Notes: generated from the sequence alone by a model not told the origin. Shown: positions 34,024-45,473, counted from the first letter of the stretch. The stretch is DNA of 64,000 bases from Artemisia argyi (GCA_030686995.1 CM060709.1:122294373-122358372); one strand, 5' to 3'. Translations and numbers: made by a program.

Positions 34024-35390
34024 ATGTCGGAATCACCCTCTTCTCATCAAGATGGGGAGAACCTGGTCGTGGAAGATTTTGTTCCGAAATTCGACATGCC
34101 GAAATGGTGATCTAGCATGGATGAGGCGGCTATCACGATTTTAATAATGGATGTTGGGATACCGGAGGATTTATGCCCTCGTCCCGTTCCGGACGGTATG
34201 ACAATGAATGAATTGCCAGATGATGCGATTGGTTTATATTTGGACTATTTTACGAAGGGGGGATTAGTGTGCCTTTTTCTACATTCTTGTTAGATGTTAT
34301 CAAGTATTTCAAGGTACATATTTCTCAATTAGTTCCGTTAGGTTTGCACCGTGTTTCCGTTTTTGAAGTGTACAGTCGAAGCTTACATATAAATCCCACT
34401 GCTTCTCTCTTCCGGGTTTTTTATAAGTTAAGTAAAGCGGGTGATTGGTTTTTGTTCGAAAAGCGTGTTGGGGGCCGCCGAAAGGTCTGTTTTCATGAGA
34501 TTCTTATAGGACTGAAGGGTTGGAAAATGAAGTTCTTTTTTATTGATAGACGGGCAATTCCTTTTGCCATGCTGTGGAGACATCGTGATTCGGACATCTC
34601 GGATCCCTTCCTAGAAGGGGAATACGTGGTGGAAGATGCTAACAGATTGGCCGCAAATGTCATAGATCTTATTCAAATCCCTCCGGGTTTTCTTTATGCT
34701 GTGGGATTAACATCTCATTGGGATCATCCCGGTTACTGAGCGTCTTTGGTAGATGCCGAGGGAAAGGGTATAGCCCTTATTAATAGATATGTTTGTTTTC
34801 TGTATTTGAAGTATAATCATTTTTATATGACTCTTTATTAGTTTGTGCTTGCAGCTTTGACGATGGCAGAATACTTGATTAAACCTCAACGTCGCTCTGG
34901 TGCTACCATGGTGAAAGGTGACAAATATAGAGAGGGGCAACGACATGAACTACATGTCACCGAGCCTTCCCGTTTTAATGCTGATGTGCCTGAGAAGACC
35001 GCTGAGTTGCGAAGGGTCGAGGTGGCCGATGAGAAAGTATTGGAGGCCAAGAAGAAAAAACAAGAGGCCGCTGCCGCTCGGCTAGCCGCGAGAGCCCAAC
35101 AAGGTACCACTAAGGGTGCTAAGCCAGCTCAAGCTTCTGGCAAACGTGCCGGAGTGGGTGCTTCCTCTCGTCCCTTCAAGAGAAACAAGTCGACTGGCCC
35201 TGTTCCTGTCGTTGATTTGGATCCTTCTGAGCATATCTCAGCTCCCTCCCCCCTTCGCTCGATTCATCCTAATGAATTAGCGAAACCATCAGACGGTGAG
35301 GGAGGTTCGAGTAATCAGATGGGTGGGGATGATGCTGGTAAGCTGTTCGGACCTTTAGTTGTATATGTATATATACGTTCAAGTTTGACA

Positions 35391-35460
<70 letters not shown>

Positions 35461-36635
35461 CAGGGAGTCTTGCTGGTGGGTCGACCGGGTGTGGTAAGGC
35501 TAAAGTGGCTGGGGAAGAAGGTGAAGGAGATGTTGCTGATCTAGAAGAGTTGTGGGTTCCGAAGTGGTCAATAAGGAGAGGGAGTCTTCTGAATACTTCC
35601 AATGTCTGCCGTGATATGTTGGTTCATATGGTCCCGCCCCGAGAGGATAAGTATCTTGATAATTTTGAGGATGTTGAGGCATGTAATCGTTCTTGGTTAT
35701 TGTTGGGTAAAGTTGTTGCTTCGCAATCCGACATGTTGTTTCGATATGAAACACTTTTGGAGGCTTATCATGAAGTTAATGATGTTCACAAAGTTTGTGA
35801 GAAAACTTTCCAAGATAACTGGAAGCATTTCGGTGATCTGGCTGCGAAGTTGAAAGAAGTGAAGGATGAACACGCCAAGTGTCGTGAGAGGGAACCTGAG
35901 GATTTTCAGAGGTTGATGTTAGAGCACTCCGGTTGTGCCGCGAAGGAGTCCAGTTTGAATGATAGGGTGGCGGAGTTAGAAAAGGATAAGGAAGAGTGGA
36001 GATCAGTTTCGGGGGATCAAGCCACCAAGATCAAAGCTTTGGAGTCTGAGTTGGAGAAGGTTAAGTTGAAACTGAGCGAGGAGGAAGAGGATAACAGGGA
36101 GCTTCGGAAAGAAAAGACGGATCTGGCCATCAAGATGGGGAATACCGAGGTTGACCGAAACTGTGTTGTCAATGAATTCATTCCGGAAATGGTCAGACAT
36201 TTGCTAAATAGCCACGAGTACAAGCAAACCTTATCCGAGCCCTTCAATTTATCCAACATGGCTGGTTATCTGGACGGGGTGATTTTAGATCGTTCGCCCG
36301 AAGAGATAGATGCGGCCTTGGAAGACATGGAGAATTTGGACATGGATGTTGAGTCGAAGTATCTGGGTTTGTACGATAGGCTTTTCTCCATGGAGTATCC
36401 CTATGTGCAAAAAATTAAGACAACTGTCCGAAGGTCTTTTGCGGAACTTATGGAAATCATTCCGGACCCTGCTCCATCCAAGCCGCTTTCTTCCGGCGTG
36501 ACTGATGCTTCCGTTGGACCTTCTGGTCCTACGTCTGAGCCAGTCCGACCAGTATCTGGCTCCTCCCTCCAGGCCGCTCAAGAGAATCCCGTTGTTCAGT
36601 CCTCTTCTGCTCAGGATCTTTCGTCCAAGCATTAA
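34024..36635 (+). pseudogene. Antisense ORF of the Tat element: 'putative gypsy-type transposase' domain plus coiled coil, with two introns
   Basis: This ORF lies on the strand opposite to pol, between pol and the 3' LTR. It starts at ATG 34024 (MSESPSSHQDGENLVV). Exon 1 runs to 34767, exon 2 is 34855-35337, and exon 3 is 35464-36635 (stop TAA). Both introns (34768-34854 and 35338-35463) have GT..AG ends and restore the frame. Residues 80-240 (FSTFLLDVIKYFKVHISQL, then LHINPTASLFRVFYKL) resemble the plant domain named 'transposase (putative) gypsy type'. The middle is basic and Ala-rich. The C-terminal 300 residues have a long Glu/Lys coiled coil. Lesions are TGA at 34108, a frameshift near 34262 and TGA at 34737 where Trp is expected. 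Antisense additional ORFs are known in Tat elements such as maize Grande; their function is unknown. Confidence 0.75.
35338..35463 (+). other. Intron 2 of the antisense ORF, with poly(T) and (GTT)n
   Basis: The donor is GCTG|GTAAGC and the acceptor is TGTTCAG|GG. The 126-nt intron contains about 34 T residues followed by (GTT)n. Because 126 is divisible by three and has no stop, a naive ORF reads through it as poly-Phe/poly-Cys, which is an artefact. Confidence 0.7.
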
Positions 36636-36924
36636 AAGAATATTAAGTGTTTGTTTTGACCCCTGGATACTTCCATTTTGATTATGGATTCAAGTGTCTC
36701 GGTGGTCAAGTGAAGCTTATTTTAACTTGTAGTTGTTTAGTGAAATATCACGGTGTATGGCGATGTTGCCCTTTGGGCGGAATGATTAAGCATGACGGCC
36801 ATGCAGAAATGAATGTAACTTTTGGCAAATGTACCTGTATGAATGCAATTTCTCCCATTACTTTTATATTATGATTTGTGATTATGCTCTTGTCGTTGAT
36901 CCAAATATTATATATTATTGAGTT

Positions 36925-37482
36925 CTGAGTGTTTCGGACTTCATACATGGGTAGGTCTATAGCCTTTTGGGCCTCTATGTGCCGATAGGTTTCTTGCCTT
37001 TTAATTAGTACTCGTTTAGAGTTTTATTATTTTGGACGTCATACGTCGTTCGGCATTAGCCTTTCGGGCCTCTATGTGCCGATAGGTTTTTTACCTTTGA
37101 ATTAATACTCGTTTAGAGTTATTATTTTGGACGTCGTACGTCGTTCGGCATTTAGCCTTTCGGGCATTTATGTGCCGGTAGGTTTTTTACCTTTGAATTA
37201 TTACTCGTTTAGAGTTTTATTATTTTGGACGTCGTATGTCGTTCGACATTTAGCCTTTCGGGCCTCTATGTGGCGATAGGTTTTTTTACCTTTGAATTAA
37301 TACTCGTTTTACTCGTTTGGAGTTATTATTTTGGACGTCGTACGTCGTTCGGCATTTAGCCTTTCGGGCCTCTATGTGCCAGTAGGTTTTTTATCTTTGA
37401 ATTAATACTCGTTTAGAGTTTTATTATTTTGGGACGTCGTACGTCGTTCGGCATTTAGCCTTTCAGGCCTCTATGTGCCGGT

Positions 37483-37536
<54 letters not shown>

Positions 37537-37640
37537 TTTGAATTAATACTCGTTTGGAGTTTTATTATTTTGGACGTCGTACGTCGTTCGGCATCTAGCC
37601 TTTCGGGCCTCTATGTGCCGGTATGTTTTTTGTTTCTGAT
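36925..37640. repeat. Tandem repeat array, about seven ~100-bp units, inside the Tat element
   Basis: The units contain GGACGTCGTACGTCGTTCGG, then AGCCTTTCGGGCCTCTATG and ATTAATACTCGTTTAG. The GGACGTC anchor recurs near 37035, 37131, 37228, 37333, 37434 and 37573, with a diverged first unit near 36930. A T run of about 49 nt (37485-37533) lengthens one unit. The array lies between the end of pol and the end of the antisense ORF. Confidence 0.85.
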
Positions 37641-37745
37641 GGTAAATATTTCGTTGCGGAAAATTGCTCCTCGCTTCTGTGGGATAGCTATTCATTTTTG
37701 ATAATAACTTAGGTGTTACAGGGCTTCTATGAGCCAAACATATAA

Positions 37746-40700
37746 TTACATGAAGCATTTTCTAAGGTTAACTGCATGCCAAGTCCATGGTACTTCTTTG
37801 TCGTCTGTTGTCTTGAGCTTGTAGGAGCCATTTTGGTATGCTTCTGTAACTTGATAGGGACCTTCCCAGTTCGGTCCCATCTTTCCTTGATCTTCTATCC
37901 GGCTTACGTCATTCTTCCGGTATACGAAGTCCCTTACCCTGAAGGACTCCGGACGGACCCTCTTGTTGTAGTATTGCTCAATTTTCTTATTGTACTTTGC
38001 TTCTCGAATGGCAGCCATTTCTCTTCGTTCCTGCAGTAAGTCCAAGTTTAGCCTGATTTCTTTGTTGTTTTCTCCCGCTCGTACCATCATTGTGCGGAAG
38101 GTGGGCATACCAATTTCAGCTGGGATGACGGCTTCACTTCCATAAGTCAAACTTAAAAGGGTTTCCCCATTGCTTGTTTTAAGGGACGTGCGGTGTGCCC
38201 ATAATACATTTTGCAATTCGTCTACCCACCCAGTCTTTTCTCTTCCCAGTCTTGTTTTGAAACCGTGCATTAAACTCTTATTAGCCCTTTCGACCAAGCC
38301 GTGTGCTACTGCCGTGTTCATTTGTGTGATATTGAGTCTTTCGCACCAGCCTTTGAACGGCTCCCCGATGAAATTACTTCCATTGTCTGTTACTATCACC
38401 CTTGGTAACCCATACTTGCATACAATGTTATCCCAAACAAACTTTTTGACCTCTTTGCTGGTGGTGCGTGCTAACGGCTTGGCCTCCATCCACTTTGTGA
38501 AGTAATCAATTGTAACGATGACGTATTTGACTTTTCCTGGAGCTTCTGGTAGAGGGCCTAGGACGTCCATTCCCCATTGATAGAATGGCCAGGGGGCCAT
38601 GATCGACGTCATGTCGGTTTTTGGCAACTTTGGAATTGGAGCATGTATTTGGCAAGCATCACACTTTTGGATTATCTCTCTTGTGTCTCGGTGCATTGTT
38701 GGCCAATATCCTTGTCTTAGGAGTTTTGCCACCATGGATCTAGGTCCGGTATGCATTCCACATGATCCTTCATGTATTTCTCTAACGATGTAATTGGCTT
38801 GTAGGGGTCCCACGCACCTCATCATGGGACCCAAGTAGGACCTTTTGAATAGCACATCATCTTGGATCGTATACTGCCCCATTTTCATTCGGAGCGACCG
38901 AGCTTCGTTTGGGTCTTCCAGCCAAATTCCCTCTTTGAGACATCGGATGATTGGTGTTGTCCAATTTTCTTCTTCTTCTTCTACGATTGCTCCTATCACT
39001 TCTTCTTCCATCGAGGGCTTTTCGAACACTTCAACCAATATTTCTTTTGTTAGGTGATCAAATGCCATGGACGCGAGTTTACTTAACACGTCGGCTTTTT
39101 GGTTTTGTGCCCTAGGGATATTTTTTATTCTGAAGCGGTCAAACTGTGAGATGTACTCTCTTGCCTTAGATAAATATTGTGCCATGCTTTCTTTGTATGC
39201 CATGAAGTCTCCATTAATTTGTTTTGCCACCAAGTTAGAATCTACACGTGCATCCAGGGCTTGTATGTTCATTTTTCTGGAGATTCTCAATCCGGCTAGT
39301 AACACTTCGTATTCGGCCCCGTTGTTTGTGGTATCAAAGTTGAGTCGAAGTGCGTAGGTGTACTCCGTTTTTTCTGGGCTGATTAAAACTACCCCTGCCC
39401 CCGCGCCTGCTTGGTTTCTTGCTCCATCGGTGTACAATATCCATTCCTCCTCGGCAACAATATTGTATATTTCCTCGGCTTTTTTCAACGCCACTTCATC
39501 TGATCCTATCGGTATCTCTGTGATGAAGTCTGCCAGCACTTGTCCTTTTACCGCATTTCGTGGAATGTATGTGATATTGTAGGCTCCTAACTCCACCGCG
39601 TACTTTGCCAATTTCCCTGAGACCTCCGGTTTGTTTAGTATATGCTTAATGGGTTGATCGGTGATGACTTTTATAGGGTGTGCTTCGAAGTATCTTCTCA
39701 ACCTTCTTGACAGGTGTAGGAGAGCTAAATACAATTTTTCGATCGGCGCGTAGTTCCTTTCGGCTTCACGTAGTGTCCGACTGACATAGTGCACCAGAAT
39801 CTGTCTTCCGTCTCTGTCTACCAGTAACACGGCACTCATTGCTTCTTTTGTAGCCGCCAGGTATACATATAACTCTTGTTTTGGTTTTGGAGTGGTTAAG
39901 TAAGGTAACTCCGTGATAATTATTTTCAGTTCTGAAAAAGCTATTTCGGCTTGGTCTGTCCAACGATATTCGTCCTTGTTTTCCTTAATGATGTTTCTTA
40001 ACGTCTCAAAGAAAGTGAATGCTTTTTCTACCGACCTTGATAGGAAATTATTTAAGGCAACCAATTTTCCACTCAAGCTTTGCATTTCTTTTAAGGATTT
40101 CGGAGATTGCATTTCTGCGATGGCCCTTGTTTTCTTTGGGTTAGCTCGAATTCCTTCCGATGTAATCATGTATCCTAGGAATTTTCCTTCTTCAACCCCG
40201 AATGAGCATTTTTTCGGGTTTAACTTCATGTTTATTCTTCTTAAGTTATCAAAAGTTTCGGCTATGTCGGCTAACAGATCTGTCTCCGTTTTACTTTTAA
40301 TAACCATATCGTCAACATAGGCTTCTAGATTTCTGCCAATTTTCTGTCTGAACACCGAGTCCACTAAACGCTGATAAGTTGCTCCGGCATTTTTCAATCC
40401 GAACGGCATTTTCATGTAACAGTAGGTGCCCCGTTCTGTGTAAAAAGCTGTCTTCTCTTCATTTTCTTTCGTCATTTGCACTTGGTGGTATCCTTTGTAT
40501 GCATCTAGGAAGCACTTGTACCGGAATGCTACTACCGACTCTATCTTCCAATCGATTTCGGTTAATGGGTAATAATCCTTCAAGCATGACGAGTTGAGGT
40601 TTTTGAAGTCTATGCACATTCTCCAACTGTTGTCCGGCTTCTTGACCAGTACCGGGTTGGATATCCATGTCGGGTATCGCACCGGACGAATTATCCCTGC

Positions 40701-41216
40701 CTTCAACCATTCGTTTACTTCTTTGTTTATGGCCTGGTTCTTTTCTTCTGAGAATGTTCTCTTTTTTTGTGCCACTGGTCTGTCTTGAGGATTTACATTG
40801 AGTCGATGTTCGGCAATCCGTCTTGGTATTCCAGTCATGTCTGACGGTCCCCAAGCGAATACATCTTGACTATCTTTTAGCAACTTTATTAGCCTCCTTC
40901 GTCCTTCTTTTGAAAAATTTGTTCCGATGGTTACCAGTTGTTTCGGATAAGCTGGGTGTACCATTATCTCTTCTGTTTCTCCTGGCGGTCTTGTCACTGC
41001 CTTCTCTTCTTGCGGTTCTTTCTTTTCCTTTTCCAGTCTCTGCTTTTCTTCCAGCTTTCGGCATTTCGAGATGATGACTGAACGGGTGACCAGAGTTGCT
41101 ATTCCCCTGGGCGTGGGGAATTTCAGCATTGAGTGAATCGTTGAGGATATGGCCCGTAACTTCTTTAATCCCGGTCTGCCTAATATAACGTTGTAAGGTG
41201 ATGGAGATCTTACCAC
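37746..41216 (-). CDS. Tat-element pol: RT, RNase H, second RNase H, integrase (1156 aa, 5' frame-broken)
   Basis: Read on the - strand. RT has CIDFKNLN, FLDAYKGYHQV, MPFGLKNAGATYQRLVD and the YVDDMVI catalytic core. RNase H follows with AVLLVDRDGRQ and VHYVSRTL. A second, archaeal-type RNase H starts WILYTDGARNQAGAGAG, with NNGAEYEVLLAGL. The integrase zinc region has H..H..CDACQIHAP. The catalytic core has GMDVLGPLP, VIVTDNGSNF and VERANKSL for the D,D,E triad. Three residues usually present before GxVERANKSL (QAN in HPQANGQ-type motifs) are missing. The protein ends RKCFM. The upstream protease and gag lie in another frame after a one-base shift near 41216, so the polyprotein is interrupted. 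Confidence 0.9.
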   Translation of the reverse strand: MVRSPSPYNVILGRPGLKKLRAISSTIHSMLKFPTPRGIATLVTRSVIISKCRKLEEKQRLEKEKKEPQEEKAVTRPPGETEEIMVHPAYPKQLVTIGTNFSKEGRRRLIKLLKDSQDVFAWGPSDMTGIPRRIAEHRLNVNPQDRPVAQKKRTFSEEKNQAINKEVNEWLKAGIIRPVRYPTWISNPVLVKKPDNSWRMCIDFKNLNSSCLKDYYPLTEIDWKIESVVAFRYKCFLDAYKGYHQVQMTKENEEKTAFYTERGTYCYMKMPFGLKNAGATYQRLVDSVFRQKIGRNLEAYVDDMVIKSKTETDLLADIAETFDNLRRINMKLNPKKCSFGVEEGKFLGYMITSEGIRANPKKTRAIAEMQSPKSLKEMQSLSGKLVALNNFLSRSVEKAFTFFETLRNIIKENKDEYRWTDQAEIAFSELKIIITELPYLTTPKPKQELYVYLAATKEAMSAVLLVDRDGRQILVHYVSRTLREAERNYAPIEKLYLALLHLSRRLRRYFEAHPIKVITDQPIKHILNKPEVSGKLAKYAVELGAYNITYIPRNAVKGQVLADFITEIPIGSDEVALKKAEEIYNIVAEEEWILYTDGARNQAGAGAGVVLISPEKTEYTYALRLNFDTTNNGAEYEVLLAGLRISRKMNIQALDARVDSNLVAKQINGDFMAYKESMAQYLSKAREYISQFDRFRIKNIPRAQNQKADVLSKLASMAFDHLTKEILVEVFEKPSMEEEVIGAIVEEEEENWTTPIIRCLKEGIWLEDPNEARSLRMKMGQYTIQDDVLFKRSYLGPMMRCVGPLQANYIVREIHEGSCGMHTGPRSMVAKLLRQGYWPTMHRDTREIIQKCDACQIHAPIPKLPKTDMTSIMAPWPFYQWGMDVLGPLPEAPGKVKYVIVTIDYFTKWMEAKPLARTTSKEVKKFVWDNIVCKYGLPRVIVTDNGSNFIGEPFKGWCERLNITQMNTAVAHGLVERANKSLMHGFKTRLGREKTGWVDELQNVLWAHRTSLKTSNGETLLSLTYGSEAVIPAEIGMPTFRTMMVRAGENNKEIRLNLDLLQERREMAAIREAKYNKKIEQYYNKRVRPESFRVRDFVYRKNDVSRIEDQGKMGPNWEGPYQVTEAYQNGSYKLKTTDDKEVPWTWHAVNLRKCFM

Positions 41217-41980
41217 GTACTGAAAATTTCATGGTGGTTCTGCGGTATAGTCCTTCGCTGCCAAAATATACTTCCAGTTCTATCTTCCCCAGTGGTTTGA
41301 TCGACTCTCCCGAAAATCCTACTAGTGGAGTGTTGGTTTCTTTTAACCTGGCTCTTATCGAAGAGTGCAAGTTTTCGAAGCAATGCTCGTACATAACTTC
41401 TATTGATGCCCCTTGATCCACGTACACTCTTCGCACGGTATACCCTTCTATTTCTGCTTCGATGATTAGTGGTTCGTCGGATACATCTCCTGCGGGAATT
41501 GGGGGGAAACTGATCGGTGCATTCATCCACTCTTCTTCCTGATCCCACATTTTTCGTTTTCTCATGGGTTCGTAAGCCTGAATCATGTTTATCACTCCTC
41601 TTTGGTTGCCCCGATTATCATTTCTGGGAGGTACTCTTTCTCTTTGTCTGACGTCTTTTATCAGGTGGTCTAGCTTCCCGGTTTCGAGGGCCTTTCTTAG
41701 TTGTTCTCGTAGAGGCCAGCAATCGTTCGTTAAGTGTCCTTTCTCACTGTGGTAATCGCAGTATCGGTCTAAATTTTCTTTTGCAGGATTTCCCCTCAGA
41801 GGAGGAGATGGTGGTAGGTGCAGCTGGCATTCAGTTGCCAATATTTCCTTCGGTGCTTTGGTTAGTGAGTTTAGGTCAATCGGCCTAGTGTCATTTCTTC
41901 GGATGTCATTCCGGGTGTCACTTCGGCGATGATCTGCATGATGGTTTTCATATCGGGATTCATTTATGGGGATATACGGG
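41217..41980 (-). pseudogene. Tat-element gag C-terminus and protease
   Basis: On the - strand, after the Athila insertion point, this part encodes a zinc-knuckle-like CDYHSEKGHLTNDCWPLREQL, the retropepsin-like YVDQGASIEVMY with the catalytic Asp kept, and PLVGFSGESIKPLGKIEL. The frame is lost just before the expected RSPSPYNVILGRP block, which continues in the pol frame. The start seen at 42003 in an uninterrupted reading is inside the Athila LTR and is not real. Confidence 0.75.
41976..41980. repeat. Left target-site duplication ACGGG of the Athila element
   Basis: ACGGG directly before TGATTCG, identical to 55409-55413 directly after CTCATCA. Confidence 0.9.
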
Positions 41981-43167
41981 TGATTCGTTGTGTTTTTGTG
42001 CAAAACAATATATCAAAATACCGACAAACGTGATGTCAATGTTATTGTGAGACAACAAGACGTGGAGAATTATGAGTAAACCTTACAGGAAAAAGATTAC
42101 CTCGTAAACTCGTGAAAGTGATATTTTTAAGACCGGGAAACTTATTTCCCGGGTCGTGTCCCAACGAGGTGTGAATGGAAAGTTTCGTGAAAAGATCGAG
42201 ATTAAAACCTTGTATGTTTTGTTGTGAAAGATTGTTTGGTGTTAGGGTACGTTAAATTAACGAGAATTAAGAATTTTTATTAATTAAATACTAAATAAAA
42301 GAAATTAAAAGTTAAAAATACTTAAACTGTTGGGAAAAATCTAAAATTTTTATGGAAATTACTTTAAACTATTTAAAAGCTGGGAAAATTAAAAATTTTG
42401 AAAAAGCTAAATTTAACAAGCTAATATAAGCTAAAACAGTACTGAGCTTAAAATATAAATAAGAAAATAAGAAGTTATAAAAAGATAAAAGGTTGAAATA
42501 CTTATGAGAAAAGACCCTAGGGCATTTGGTTAAACGGGTGTGTGTGTGAGGCTTGGGCAGAGAAGAGACCAGGGTTCGAATCCCTTGGATCTCTTTTTGC
42601 AATTTATTATTATTTTTATTTTTCTTCTTTTTCAAAATACTTAAACAACAATAACAACAACTTGTGAAAACAAGTGTTTGCAAGAAAATCTTAAACTAAA
42701 ATTGATCAAAACATGAAATTTAAACAGATTCATTTTTTTTTTTTTTTTTTCATTTATAGCTACCAAGGTAAGAGCTGAAATGGACTAAGTCAAGCATAAG
42801 GGTGATGGCCAGTGGGTTTTAGACCAATAGCAGCAACATTTTCCCAACCAAAACAACAGTTCCAAACACCCCTTATTCTGGAAGATTGCAAAATTTTCAA
42901 AGAGATATGAAGATTTACCAAATAAACAATAAATTAACCTACACTATCTTAGATTAAACTGAATTATACACAACTAACAAATAAATAACAGCAACAACTA
43001 AGGATCACAGATTTGCATATATATAAAAAAATATTGGAAAAAGGCTCTTACAATTTGGTCCAGACACAAAATTGAAACACACAAGGATCAATACTACAAC
43101 CCTAATGCTCCCATGAGCTCTAAACCATAATCTTCCAACCATTGCTTTGCTCCATCATCTTGGACCA

Positions 43168-43205
<38 letters not shown>

Positions 43206-44644
43206 TATTTTCTTGTAATTTTCTTATTTTGTTTATTTTTCTGAGTTTCCTCTATTCAAAACTCCAAAATGCTTCCAAACAACTTATATAAGCTTCTGAA
43301 GTTAATTTGAGCACAAATTAAAGTAAATAACAACAATTTGCAAAAATTGAGAAATTTGAGTAAAAAGTGAACTTGCTTAAAAACTGAATAAAACTTAAAT
43401 TAAATTAAAGAAAGTACATTACAAAAGAGAATTAAATATAAAACAGAAAGATTACAAGGAAAAGGATACCCTTAAGGCTTACATGAGTATCCTATTTATA
43501 GTACAATGTGAATTAGGTAGGGATTCATCACTTGTGCTCCTTTGGCGAGAGATAACAGCTGTAAACGAACCCTTGTGACTTCGTGAATGAATCCCACTCG
43601 TCCAATTAAAGTTTAAGTGATCCTGGCCATAGGTTTAATTTTGGCGCCAAAAGAGGGTGTGGGGATTTAGGACTGCCAGGGTGGATTTGGTGGTAGGTAT
43701 GGGTTTGTGAGGGGTTTAGTGGGATTGGGGTTTGTGTTTGGAGGGACTTTTAAGGGTGGTGGAGTGTTACAGTGGTGGTGTTGGAAGATGGTGATGGAAC
43801 TAGTGGGTAAAGAGGGAAACGGGTTTGACCAATTTTGACTTATTTTGACCTGTTGACCAAATATTAATACGGAGTGGCGATTGGGCTAGATGTGGTTTTT
43901 GGCCTGGTGGAGTAATAAGGGTGGTGGACTGGTTATTTTGGGTTGGGGTATTATTTGTGTTGGGTTTTTATTTAAACAACGTTTGGTTTAGTAGTTTATC
44001 ACAAGGACCAAAAGTGTAAAAGCTGCAATTCCAGGGACTGATCTCGCCAAGTTTTCCAAGGACTAAACATGCCACATATTAAATTCCCAAAGGTCCTTAA
44101 TGGTTATTTTTCCAAAATGAATTATCCGGGGACCATTTTTGACAACCTTGCAAACTTGAGGGACCTTTCTTGTGAACTTTTGAAATTGTAATCCAAGGAT
44201 TAATCTTGTCATTTGAGGATTGTTGGAGGGCTTTTGTTGACTTTTCTTCATAGAATCTCTCTAGGGATCATTTCTGTCATTTCTTGAAAGTACAAGGACC
44301 AATTTTGCCAAATGTGAAATTCCAAGGACTAAACTTGTACACTTTTGAAAACTTTTCACCCAAAGATCATTTTTGATAACTTTTGATTTTTAAGGACTTG
44401 AGTTGACTTTTCTTACAAAACAAATGCTCAGGGACTAATTTTGTCAAGTTTTGAAAGTGGGGGACTGAAACTGCCAATTATGCAAACTTTGTTCGTTTTT
44501 CATTTGTTTTCAATCATTTTGCATCTGAAACATATAAAACACGACCTTTGGGATATTTTCTGTATTTTGATACATTTCTGAGTGTTTTTAAACGTTTTTG
44601 CAGTTCAGATTGACAAAAAATGATGAGTATTTACACACTCATCA
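41981..44644 (-). repeat. 3' LTR of the Athila element (2664 bp)
   Basis: It aligns closely with 51730-55408 apart from two gaps: about 300 bp (present at about 52025-52325 in the other copy) and about 740 bp (present at about 52800-53530). A TATA box, CTATAAATAGG on the - strand, is at 43491-43501. A tRNA-like segment is at 42517-42599. T runs lie near 42731 and 43171-43204. On + it is followed at once by ATCCCCCACAC, the complement of the polypurine tract. Confidence 0.9.
42517..42599 (+). repeat. tRNA-like (SINE head) segment inside the Athila 3' LTR
   Basis: TGGTTAAACGGG resembles a pol III A box. GGTTCGAATCCCTTGG about 45 nt later is a perfect B box, and TCTCTTTTTG is a possible T-run terminator. 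The same segment is in the other LTR (52562-52646), so it was part of the LTR before transposition. It runs opposite to the element's own transcription. Confidence 0.6.
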
Positions 44645-44656
44645 ATCCCCCACACT
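44645..44656 (-). other. Polypurine tract of the Athila element
   Basis: On the - strand AGTGTGGGGGAT sits directly before the 3' LTR. Confidence 0.75.
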
Positions 44657-45473
44657 AAACTATTGCTAGTCCCTAGCAATCTTTTATGAAAATTTAATGG
44701 ATTTGAAGTCTCTTTACCAAAAGCCATTACTTCTGGAGTAGCCAAATGTTTCAGTTCAAGTAAGAACTATGGTACACTGATAACCATATGATTTTTAGCA
44801 AACCATAAGCTGTCAACGGTTTTGATTTATCTTTACCAAAAGTCGTTTGCTTCTGGACTAGCCAACTCTTTGATAGAATACAGTCATCATCTTGGTGAGT
44901 TGATTACCAATTATGTTTTTCCACTGCCTTTACCACAAGCCATACCTTGTGGGCTAGCCAACTCTTTACTATCAAAGATATGGTGAGTTGAACACCATAC
45001 AATTTTTGGCAAATTGCTAACCATAAACGAATTTGAGATATATTTACCAAGAGCCATTTGCTCTTGGATTAGTCAGTCCTTATGTTAGACGTGGTGGACT
45101 GATAAGCTTTTGTTGTGTTAGTGCAAAGCACTTCCACTAATTTTTTTTTTTTGGCTAAAACGGGGGTATTATGGCACTAGAAGGTACAAAAGTGATTAAA
45201 TTCGCCAGAATTTACCCCCCCCCCCCCCACTTAGAATAGAATATTTCCCTCAATATTCAAAGTACCCGGCTATTATGCCGACATTTTGGAATGTAAAAAG
45301 TTTAGATTTGGGCAAGTGTGAGAAAACCATATATATATTTTTTTTGAAAGAGCGGGGGTAACTCCCCCACACTTAGTTTTTAGAAAAGAGGAAGAAGTTA
45401 GAAAGATGGGTGAAAACCCATGTTGTGCTACTGTTTTTGTTACCCGAGTCGCTAGCTTGACTCGACCCCGCAT
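44657..45473 (-). other. Non-coding region between Athila pol and 3' LTR
   Basis: It holds a short-period repeat on the + strand: ACCAAAAGCC/TTTACCA(A/C)(A/G)AGCC followed by GC(T/C)AGCCAA recurs at about 44715, 44833, 44930 and 45045. A C run is at 45218-45229. No domain is recognised. A long spacer after pol is usual in Athila elements, where some copies carry an envelope-like ORF; none is visible here. Confidence 0.5.

Noticed and set aside
34845..36635. A single 596-residue ORF with poly-Phe and poly-Cys
   Set aside because: The poly-Phe/poly-Cys part is intron 2 (35338-35463, poly-T and GTT repeats), which happens to have no stop and a length divisible by three. Intron 1 precedes the apparent start.
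38170..41416. Several + strand ORFs of 60-135 codons
   Set aside because: They overlap the - strand gag-pol of the Tat element and show no domain; shadows of the real frame.
40870..42003. Gag-protease ORF starting at 42003
   Set aside because: The first ~8 codons lie in the Athila LTR, and the true upstream part is beyond the insertion at 55409. The last part after about 41217 is out of frame.
42517..42599. tRNA gene
   Set aside because: The B box is good, but the arms do not form a full cloverleaf with a 3' acceptor partner, and the same segment sits in both LTRs. A tRNA-derived SINE head fits better. The same applies to 18520-18697 and 22430-22585.
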